Source: a virus
Length of the DNA: 32,268 nt
Virus record (IMG/VR): IMGVR_UViG_3300012954_000040
Coordinates: 1 to 32,268 of that record
Direction: 5' to 3' (one strand)
Under the pieces are notes generated by a model. It worked only from the letters and a program-made list of their open reading frames with translations, did not search any database and was not told the DNA's origin. Position numbers and translations under genes: made by a program. Position 1 is the first letter of the stretch. Every line of letters starts with the position of its first letter. This document shows, piece by piece, positions 1 to 7,488 of this stretch.

Positions 1-3000
1 GAAGACTGTGAACCACCCAGTGTGTTGCTGTTATCGAAACCAGTAACAACAACGTCGCCACCTCTTAGTTTCAGGAATTCAACTTCCGAGATCGAAACCG
101 TACCCGTGAAGGTGATGTTACCAGTTCTGTTCTCGATCTTAGCGAATGTACCAACCTTGAAGTCACCTAGTTCGTCAGTACCAGAGACATATGTTCTACC
201 ATAGTTTTCAGATACTTGTTCGTTGGAGTCGATCTTAACACCACCGTTCTCAGGTAGAGCATTGTAGTCAGTACCAGAACCAACGAATTCCCACGTGTGA
301 GAAGAAGAGTTACAAATAGATGGTCTGTGTAGAGCAATTAACTTGGTAGAAAGTGTGCTGTTGGCAACGATATTACCTGTAGTCTTGTTCCTGAAGCTAG
401 CGGCACCACCACCAGAACCATCAGTGATGGTAATTCTTGCTCTGTATGGAGGACCCTCTCTTAGGAGTTCTACCTTATCGATGAAGTATTCATCTTCTAG
501 ATCGGTAGATTCGTGATCATCAATTCTAACAATGTAGTGCTCCAAAGGAACTCTACCGATGTTATCAATGGTAAGTTCGGTGTTACCAGTTACACTTTCA
601 GAAACAACGTCAATGAAGGCACGGTTGTAACCAGAAGAAGTTCTGAAACCAGCGTCAAATTCGTATGGTTCTCTTCTAACACCTGTCGCTCTTAGAGCAA
701 ACTGACCGAAGTTAGAAGCGGAGTTGGTAACAGAAGCGTAACCACCAGATTCACAAAGGATACCATCAACAGTAAAGATACAGAAGACCGAAACCAACTG
801 GGTGTAACCATCTTCGATAACCTTATAACCAATACCATTCTGCTCGGAAACAATCGTGAATGCCGAGGCAACCATGGACTTACCCTGGTTGGGGAAGGTT
901 GCTCTGCCGTCAGTTAGACCAGCGAAAGGACAGTTTGGACTCTTGACTTTAGAACCGTCAATCAGAGCACCACTACCACCAATCTTGGAGATGATAGAAG
1001 AGTTCTGGGTGTATGGAGATGCCGAGATGATAGGTAGATCATCGTAGACAGCACGGATAGTAACAGTGTTGTTTAGAGCATCACGTAGAATGTTGTCTGG
1101 ATACGAGATAACATCATCACCAGCATATAGTGTGCCAGTAGTTCTAGTCGTGGTTCCAGGTTGAATTGCTGAACTACTGAGAGGATCTGAGGCATACTCA
1201 AGGATACCATCTACAATTCCGAATGAAGTTGAGATAGTGGATTCTACGTTGGCACAGATAGCATTACCACCAGCAGGATAAGCAGAAACTGGGTTGGTTC
1301 CTACAGTCCTCCTAAAGGTGTGTGACGACTGTGGTAGATGCTTGACAGCACCTGTGGTAGCACTTACAAACGTGTGAGCAGACTGTGGTAGGTGCTGAAT
1401 AGCACTTGAGGTTGCTCTAATGAATGTGTGGGTAGATTGTGGAAGATGCTTGACAGCGTTAGCAGTAGCACCTTCAAAGTAATGTGTGGATTGTGGTTCG
1501 TGCTTGATCGCTTGAGCGGTAGCACTTACGAATGTGTGTTGTGTAGTGTTAGAAGATGTTCCAACATCAATGGTGAACGTACCGTCTTGACGCTCAATGC
1601 CATTAGTAGAAGCACTTACGAACGTATGGCTGCCAGTGTAAGAAGAAGATCCAACGTTAATTTGGAAGGTGTTTGTAGTTACACCATTGATCTCCATCCA
1701 ACGACCAGATGGATAATCGTAGTTAGCACGTGGGTAAGACTTCTGTACTGTGTTGCCATCTAGATCACAAGTATAAACTAGGGATCCGTCAGCAATCTTA
1801 ACGTAGTCGCCGTTAGAGAAACCGTGGTTGGCAACAGTGAAGGTGATGATGCCAGTGGAAGCATCATAAGGAGCATCAGTTGCTGTATGCTGAGTAGAAC
1901 CAACAGCAATGATAGGAAGTGATGTGCCACTTGCTGGATCAGTTGCTCTAGGATATGTGTGGGTCGATTGGTCGCTATCTTGAGCACAGGTAAATGTTAG
2001 TGAGTTGTCAGCGATAACAACGCCACGTCCTACGCCAAGACCATGCTGTCCTACCGTAAGAGTTAGGTAACCTGTTACAGGACTGTACGTAGCAGCAGAT
2101 GGTTGGAAATACTTGTTAGGACCAGAGATACCAGCATTGATGGTAATCGTATTTGCTGTAACAGCAGTGATAGGAACAGATCTACCAGAGTATGGGTCAA
2201 TACCAGGACGTGGATAAGTCTTCGTGTCAGTACGATTATCCATGTCACAAGTGAATGACAAGGAGTTGTCAGCAATGACGACACCAGTGCCGACTGCCAG
2301 ACTGTGTGTACCAATTGTTAGTTCTAGTTCTCCAGTAGCAGGATCGTAATCGGCACCTGTTGGAGTGAACTGTACATCGGAACCAGCAGTACCAACATTG
2401 ATGGTGAAAGTTCCGTCTTGTCTCGAAAGACCATTAGGTGTGAAACTTACAAAACTATGAGCAGAGGTATCTCTAGGAATTGGTAGACCTTCGATACGAT
2501 ACTGGTTGGCATCAATAACAGTGATGTCAAACCATCTACCACTGCCGTAGTCATAACTACGTGGGTATGTGTGGTTAGAAGCATTGCTGTCTAGATCACA
2601 GGTAAAGGTGATAGCATTGTCATCTACCTTGATGTAGTCACCTGTAGAGAATCCATGACTGTTCTGGGTGAATACAATTGTTCCTGCTGTTGGTGAGTAA
2701 ACAGCATTAGATGGAGTGTGAGTTGTAACACCTACGCTAGTGATAGCAATAGACTTACCAGCGAATGGATCAACACCAGGACGGGGATAAGTCTTCTCCG
2801 TGGCGTTGTTGTCCATGTCACATGTGAATGTGAAGCTGTTGTCTTCTAGGACAACACTACGACCAACACCAAGACCATGCTGTCCTACGGTGACAACCAT
2901 GTCACCAGTAGCAGGATCGTAATCAACAGCGGATGGTTGGAAGTTTTGATTAGCTTTGGAAGCGCCTACGTTGACTGTAATCGAGGTCGGTGTGGACCCC

Positions 3001-6000
3001 GTAATCTTCATAGACTTACCAGCGAATGGGTCGATTCCTGGACGTGGATACGTCTTCTGGGAATCATCTCCATCCATAGCACACGTGAAGGTGAAACTAT
3101 TGTCATCCAGGACAATACCTTCTCCTAGAGATAGCGAGTGAGTGCCAATCTCCATGGTAAAGTTACCATTGGAAGGATCGTAAGTAGCAGCAGTTGGAGT
3201 AAATGTTTGATCAGGACCAGAAGCACCTACGTTAACTGTAATAGTATTAGTGGTTACTGAACTGATTGGTAGTAGACCTGAAGCAGCAGTCTGATCAGTG
3301 TCTGGTAGGTAATGCTCAGTCTTATTACCATCCATGCCACAAGTGAACACGAACGATTCAATGTTTAGACGAATAGATTCGTTTGTGGTTACTCCATGAG
3401 CACCAGCGAATGTCATTACAAATTCGCCGTTAGCGGGATTGTAAGTAGCGTCAGTAGGTGTTAGTTGTGCTGTAGGAGTTCCGTTAGCATCAACTAGGAT
3501 GGTGTTATCAGTGAACTGAGGGATTACAGTGAAAGCATTTGTAACCGCTGATCCAGATGCTGTCTCCCAGTTTCTCATTGCCTGGATAGACAGGTCTCTA
3601 ACTTTCTGGAAAGCAAATCTAGTAGCACCTAGTTCACTAGCAGGGATTCCAGTTAGGGTGGTTCCTGTGTAGTAGAGTTCAGCAGCATTTACAGCACCAG
3701 TGTTACCACCAAGTACCAAGTCTCTCAAAACACCACTGAGAACTTTATTGATATCTCTACGGCACTTACGCTCGTCAATGTTGTTGAGACCAAGAGAAGG
3801 ATAAGATTGCTTGGTATTCAGATATGCTTCATCAGCAATTAGATCTCTGTTTCTAGCAATCAGATAAGCAGCATCTAGATATGTACCAGAAGCATTGTTG
3901 GCAAGAACATCAACAAACAGATACGACAGTGTGTTGATAGCGTTTGCTACGTTAGCACAAGCAGGAGATCCTACAGTATCATCAATAATGGTTGGATCAA
4001 TATAAGCATCTAGGGTGGTGTATACAGGATTGTAAACAGGACCAGTTAGTCCATTACCAGTACGCCACTTTCTCATGGCGAAGATTGCTAGTTCTCTAGC
4101 ATACTCAATAGCACGGACAGTTTGAATGATTTCATAATCTACATATTCAATCTGACCAGCATCAACATACTTGAGAGCACCTTCAATAATATTGTAGTTG
4201 CTACCATACTCCAAGTCACGAATCAAAGCATTCAAGAAGTGCTTGACATCTCTACGGCACTTCTCGTCACTGACAGGAATACTGAAACTTGGATATTCTT
4301 TCTGGGTAACAACTCCATTGATAGTACATTGTACTAGGATACCTTCAATCTTAGCGGTATCATCTTCTAGTAGACCATGTGGGTTGTCAACGGTAACCGT
4401 AGCTTCTCCAGTTACATCGTGGTCATAAGAGAAGTCAGTAACGTTTAGAGTAGTTCCGCCAACAGTTACTGTACCACCACTTACATAGGTGTGAGCATAT
4501 GGATTGGTTCCAAGATAGATCTTGAAGTTTAGAGTCGTTACATCATATACAGAGTAATATTCTTTCTTGAATTGATCATTAACTCTACCTACAACTTCTT
4601 CAGCAATGAAGTCTAGGTTGTTTCTAATTTGTAGGCAAGCATCCTGGAATCTTCTTTCTACAGGTTGAGATTCGGGGAACTTGTTTGGTGAGTTGAGTAG
4701 TGATAGTGTTACTGCTTTAGAAACACTCTTAACACTGATAACAGCACCTTCCTGTTCTGGGTTCCAATCTGAAATGTTATTCAGACCTAGAGCTGGATCA
4801 ATTTTCTTAGGAATAACAAATCGTCTTGCTCTACCATCAGCGTCTTCAATTACCTTGTAAATTCTTTGTACGCCATTGAGGAAACTGAGGTTTGGTGTGA
4901 CCGTAGGCATACCAGTGATCTCAATCTCTTCGCCCTCTTTGAAGTCGTGGACGTTACTAGCACCTTCTAGTAGGTTGGTGTAGAAGACAACACCACCTAA
5001 ATCTTCGCCAGTACCATAGATGTTGCTATTGAAACCACCAGTGGTAATGCTTGGATCTCCTTGTAGGGAGAAGTCAATTCTTACGACAGGTACTTCTTCT
5101 ACTGGTTGAACTGCTTTGTCACGACCTTCAAATACAACTTCACCTTCTGCTCTAGTTGATGTTACGTTGTTAGCATTGAACTCGTAAGCATCTCTTACAT
5201 ACGTATAGAATACTTGTCCACCATCGTCGGTAGTTGCTGTAGAGTCAGTGTGAGTAGGACCGACAGTACCAGATGTACCAGCAGTGGTTACCTCATAAAC
5301 TGAGTCGATGTTCCAGACTAGATCACCTAGTTGGTATACGACGCCACCATCCCATCTCTGTGTGCCAGCACCACCATACTTGAAAGCTTCTGAAGATTGG
5401 AATGTACCAGAGATACCAACAACGTCAGCAATATTACCTGTAACGAAAGCATTAGCATCGTTAACATCAGTAATATCGAATTCTACGCTGTTAATTCTAG
5501 CAACAACACCAGTAGTAGCACCTCTAGCAATCGTGCCACCAACTAGATCGTTAGCGCCAGTGTTGAAAGTAAACGAAGCTTTAAATTTCTGTGGACCAAA
5601 GAACTGGTGACCAATTGGGAAACTAGTTCCAAAATCTCCATTGGCACTAGCATCATATGTAATTCTTTGCTTGTCGTCAAAGACCATAGCAAAGTCCCAA
5701 GTACCAACAGAGGCACCTGAGGAGTTAACTTTATCTTGATACGTTACACCAATAACATAGTTCTTATCACCGAACTTGAAGATGTGCTTACCAGGATTGT
5801 TAGGTCTGATAATAACCAGACGGAGGTTGTCACCAACAATAGAAGCGTCTGGTGGAATTGAGATTGGGTTATCTTCTAGGTATTCACCACCAGCGATGAT
5901 AACCGATTCTTTTACGCCAGGTGTTGCCCATGCCAACTGACATGCTTTCTTGATCGTTCTAACTGGGTTAACTGGGGAACGACCATCGTTATCGTCATCA

Positions 6001-6917
6001 CCAATTTGTTCTGAAACGTAGATACGACCACCAACGTCATTCGTTGCTAGGTTGAGGACGTATTCTGTGGTAGCAATTTTATCTGATCTATCACCAAGTA
6101 GAGGAGTAATAGAACGGGGGAAGATGCCAGAGTTTCCACCCTCACCATAGAACTTATCATTGGGAGCATCTACTCTAAAACCAATGTGCTTGAAGATAAC
6201 GTCGCCGTTGAGAGCGTTTCCGTCTTCATGTGTTGGGGGGAGAACATCACAAGTACCAGTATTCAGTGCCTGGTAAACATTTTTGTTGGAATAGAAATAC
6301 GAGTTGATCTGTACGGGTTCTGCCGTATCTGGGAAAGGTACACCTACACCATTCAGGAATACTTTGAGGTGGGGAGCACGCACCTTGATATCTGGGGTAA
6401 CCAGATTATCAATATCAAGGTTGAGAATATTTGCTGTATCAGAAATGATAGACGTAGACGTTCTGATAGCACCATTGATGTCAAGTTCAAAATCAATAGT
6501 ATCGAGAAATGCTTCAGCAGAAGCACCAAAACCATTACCACCAGTGATAGTTACAGTTGGGGCAATTTCATAACCATCACCAGGATTATCAATCAGGATG
6601 GAAATGATTCTACCAAAACTATCAGTATCAGCGGTAGCAACTGGTACGATACCTCCAGGTAGAGTTGGAGCAGAGAAATTAATGGTAGGGGTATCAGTGT
6701 AACCTGTACCTGGAGATAGAACATCGATACGTTCTACTCGTCTTCCAGTTCTGTTGATACCAACACGTGGAAGATTTGTGCCAGAGTCAATAACTGCTTG
6801 AACGATCTCACGTTCATTCGATCCAGCACCCGCTCGGAGGCGTACCGAATTAGAACCGACGATGGTGGAATCTACGCCTCTAATCTGTTCTCTGTCAGAA
6901 TTAAACTGAAAACTCAT
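1..6917 (-). CDS. Giant repeat-rich virion structural protein, C-terminus beyond the window (at least 2305 aa)
   Basis: I read this frame by hand: it opens at ATG 6915-6917 and has no stop down to base 3. The product begins MSFQFNSDREQIRGVDSTIV. Domains in order: two GxGY beta motifs (about residues 68-125); a fibre-like SDKIATTEYV stretch (about 285-295); a stretch resembling right-handed beta-helix surface proteins (IYVSEQIGDDDNDGRSP, then PDASIVGD; about 300-360); two related helical segments with KCRRD motifs (near 886 and 1050); seven copies of a TFTC-containing repeat (bases about 1560-3475); a His-rich 18-residue tandem repeat (bases 1323-1538); and a second helix-like region with SNFGQFALRATG. 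A CTAAATA late promoter lies in the 48-base gap upstream. The Shine-Dalgarno is weak (GGTAGTAAC before ATG). It is probably a peripheral baseplate or fibre protein, since it follows the gp8 to gp9/10 cluster. That role is inference; I recognise no enzyme. The reading frame itself is near certain. Confidence 0.9.
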   Translation of the reverse strand, partial: MSFQFNSDREQIRGVDSTIVGSNSVRLRAGAGSNEREIVQAVIDSGTNLPRVGINRTGRRVERIDVLSPGTGYTDTPTINFSAPTLPGGIVPVATADTDSFGRIISILIDNPGDGYEIAPTVTITGGNGFGASAEAFLDTIDFELDINGAIRTSTSIISDTANILNLDIDNLVTPDIKVRAPHLKVFLNGVGVPFPDTAEPVQINSYFYSNKNVYQALNTGTCDVLPPTHEDGNALNGDVIFKHIGFRVDAPNDKFYGEGGNSGIFPRSITPLLGDRSDKIATTEYVLNLATNDVGGRIYVSEQIGDDDNDGRSPVNPVRTIKKACQLAWATPGVKESVIIAGGEYLEDNPISIPPDASIVGDNLRLVIIRPNNPGKHIFKFGDKNYVIGVTYQDKVNSSGASVGTWDFAMVFDDKQRITYDASANGDFGTSFPIGHQFFGPQKFKASFTFNTGANDLVGGTIARGATTGVVARINSVEFDITDVNDANAFVTGNIADVVGISGTFQSSEAFKYGGAGTQRWDGGVVYQLGDLVWNIDSVYEVTTAGTSGTVGPTHTDSTATTDDGGQVFYTYVRDAYEFNANNVTSTRAEGEVVFEGRDKAVQPVEEVPVVRIDFSLQGDPSITTGGFNSNIYGTGEDLGGVVFYTNLLEGASNVHDFKEGEEIEITGMPTVTPNLSFLNGVQRIYKVIEDADGRARRFVIPKKIDPALGLNNISDWNPEQEGAVISVKSVSKAVTLSLLNSPNKFPESQPVERRFQDACLQIRNNLDFIAEEVVGRVNDQFKKEYYSVYDVTTLNFKIYLGTNPYAHTYVSGGTVTVGGTTLNVTDFSYDHDVTGEATVTVDNPHGLLEDDTAKIEGILVQCTINGVVTQKEYPSFSIPVSDEKCRRDVKHFLNALIRDLEYGSNYNIIEGALKYVDAGQIEYVDYEIIQTVRAIEYARELAIFAMRKWRTGNGLTGPVYNPVYTTLDAYIDPTIIDDTVGSPACANVANAINTLSYLFVDVLANNASGTYLDAAYLIARNRDLIADEAYLNTKQSYPSLGLNNIDERKCRRDINKVLSGVLRDLVLGGNTGAVNAAELYYTGTTLTGIPASELGATRFAFQKVRDLSIQAMRNWETASGSAVTNAFTVIPQFTDNTILVDANGTPTAQLTPTDATYNPANGEFVMTFAGAHGVTTNESIRLNIESFVFTCGMDGNKTEHYLPDTDQTAASGLLPISSVTTNTITVNVGASGPDQTFTPTAATYDPSNGNFTMEIGTHSLSLGEGIVLDDNSFTFTCAMDGDDSQKTYPRPGIDPFAGKSMKITGSTPTSITVNVGASKANQNFQPSAVDYDPATGDMVVTVGQHGLGVGRSVVLEDNSFTFTCDMDNNATEKTYPRPGVDPFAGKSIAITSVGVTTHTPSNAVYSPTAGTIVFTQNSHGFSTGDYIKVDDNAITFTCDLDSNASNHTYPRSYDYGSGRWFDITVIDANQYRIEGLPIPRDTSAHSFVSFTPNGLSRQDGTFTINVGTAGSDVQFTPTGADYDPATGELELTIGTHSLAVGTGVVIADNSLSFTCDMDNRTDTKTYPRPGIDPYSGRSVPITAVTANTITINAGISGPNKYFQPSAATYSPVTGYLTLTVGQHGLGVGRGVVIADNSLTFTCAQDSDQSTHTYPRATDPASGTSLPIIAVGSTQHTATDAPYDASTGIITFTVANHGFSNGDYVKIADGSLVYTCDLDGNTVQKSYPRANYDYPSGRWMEINGVTTNTFQINVGSSSYTGSHTFVSASTNGIERQDGTFTIDVGTSSNTTQHTFVSATAQAIKHEPQSTHYFEGATANAVKHLPQSTHTFIRATSSAIQHLPQSAHTFVSATTGAVKHLPQSSHTFRRTVGTNPVSAYPAGGNAICANVESTISTSFGIVDGILEYASDPLSSSAIQPGTTTRTTGTLYAGDDVISYPDNILRDALNNTVTIRAVYDDLPIISASPYTQNSSIISKIGGSGALIDGSKVKSPNCPFAGLTDGRATFPNQGKSMVASAFTIVSEQNGIGYKVIEDGYTQLVSVFCIFTVDGILCESGGYASVTNSASNFGQFALRATGVRREPYEFDAGFRTSSGYNRAFIDVVSESVTGNTELTIDNIGRVPLEHYIVRIDDHESTDLEDEYFIDKVELLREGPPYRARITITDGSGGGAASFRNKTTGNIVANSTLSTKLIALHRPSICNSSSHTWEFVGSGTDYNALPENGGVKIDSNEQVSENYGRTYVSGTDELGDFKVGTFAKIENRTGNITFTGTVSISEVEFLKLRGGDVVVTGFDNSNTLGGSQS
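1323..1538 (-). repeat. Four tandem 54-nt units encoding an 18-residue His-rich repeat
   Basis: In the minus-strand frame of the left-edge protein, four consecutive 18-residue units follow the pattern HTFVSATxxAVKHLPQST, starting at bases 1538, 1484, 1430 and 1376. A fifth partial unit (HTFRR) starts at 1322. Each unit has His at positions 1 and 13. The spacing is exactly 54 nt throughout, with scattered substitutions, so the array is coding and fairly old or under selection. A degenerate relative (SHTFVSASTNGIE) lies just upstream at about 1590-1630. Confidence 0.9.
1560..3475 (-). repeat. Seven diverged protein repeats with a TFTC core, about 75-115 residues each
   Basis: Within the left-edge protein the same module recurs seven times: a YDPATG-type turn, then GxHGLxxG, then a DNSLTFTCDMD-type core, then KTYPRPGxDP, then a strand ending ITVNVG. 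Examples of the core are SFTFTCAMDGDD, SFTFTCDMDNN, AITFTCDLDSN, SLSFTCDMDNR and SLTFTCAQDSD. The first copy is degenerate (FVFTCGMDGNKTEHYLP). Two copies (the fourth and the seventh) end in a YDYxSGRW variant and carry an extra SFVSFTPNG or TFVSASTNG tail followed by a RQDGTFTI segment. That points to duplication of a larger unit of about three modules. Almost every copy has exactly one cysteine, in the FTC motif. Confidence 0.88.
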
Positions 6918-6956
6918 GTTACTACCCAGTCTACCGTATGGTTTTATTCTCTTATC

Positions 6957-6963
6957 TATTTAG
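6957..6963 (-). promoter_or_regulatory. T4-type late promoter box CTAAATA upstream of the left-edge gene
   Basis: On the minus strand the sequence just after the TGA of the 171-aa gene reads TGCTAAATAG, containing CTAAATA at 6963-6957. Its last base is 40 nt before the ATG at 6917. It resembles the T4 late consensus TATAAATA and is identical to the box before the DUF4815 gene. T4 late promoters need no -35 element, so its absence is expected. Promoter activity is inferred. Confidence 0.6.
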
Positions 6964-6965
6964 CA

Positions 6966-7481
6966 TCATGTCCAGTCGATGCTGACTACTTCTACGTATC
7001 CTACCCACTTAATAGTTTGTCCTGGAGTACCACCTTGTTTGGCAACCGAGTAACTAAATCTGTTCAATGCACCTGTATCAAAAAGTTCTGTGGTCCATGT
7101 TTCTCCAGATGGAACACTGTCTTTAACGATAGTAATTAGATTAGAAAGTTCTGTTGGAGCTCCAGTATCATCTACGATAAGTACAGATTCAATTTTCTGT
7201 GACAGGTGACCTGTTCCCAGATTATTGACACCAATGATATGTGCTGTAACAAAGTTGACGCTAGTTGTTGGAATTGGAATCTGAGCGCCAGCGCCATCCA
7301 ATGCCAGAACATCGGTGGTGTTTCCTCTAAGAACATACTTAGAAGAATAAGCATCATCGAAATTTGTGTTTTTAATTTCTACAGAGTTAACGTTAACAAG
7401 GTCTTTTGTTTCGTTAACTATAGTAAGATTCTCTACAGAAAATCCCCCTACCGAATCCAGGGGTGTTAAATTGGATGCCAT
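6966..7481 (-). CDS. Small fibre-tip-like virion protein (171 aa)
   Basis: This gene is a 171-residue ORF beginning MASNLTPLDSVGGFSVENLT. From about residue 48 it follows a pattern I know from the C-terminal domains of phage tail fibres: YVLRGNTTDVLALDG, then a beta-sandwich stretch with FVTAHIIGV and IESVLIVDD, ending in IKWVGYVEVVSIDWT. The start is supported by AGAGGT (minus strand, 7496-7491), 9 bases before the ATG. The gene begins 7 bases after the stop of the 1618-aa gene, so the two are probably co-transcribed and perhaps translationally coupled. The role is inferred: a trimeric tip or cap domain made as a separate polypeptide next to the fibre-like gene. It could instead be an independent minor baseplate decoration protein. 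Family assignment is from memory of the pattern. Confidence 0.85.
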   Translation of the reverse strand: MASNLTPLDSVGGFSVENLTIVNETKDLVNVNSVEIKNTNFDDAYSSKYVLRGNTTDVLALDGAGAQIPIPTTSVNFVTAHIIGVNNLGTGHLSQKIESVLIVDDTGAPTELSNLITIVKDSVPSGETWTTELFDTGALNRFSYSVAKQGGTPGQTIKWVGYVEVVSIDWT

Positions 7482-7488
7482 TTATTGT

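Noticed and set aside
1323-1538. CRISPR-like array from regularly spaced repeats
   Set aside because: The 54-nt period is a multiple of three, fully in frame, with no separate spacers; it encodes an 18-residue protein repeat.
6186-6662. Plus-strand open frame of 158 codons, and many shorter plus-strand frames along the window
   Set aside because: They lie wholly opposite the long minus-strand genes, have no convincing ribosome sites or families, and read as antisense shadows of repetitive beta-protein coding sequence.
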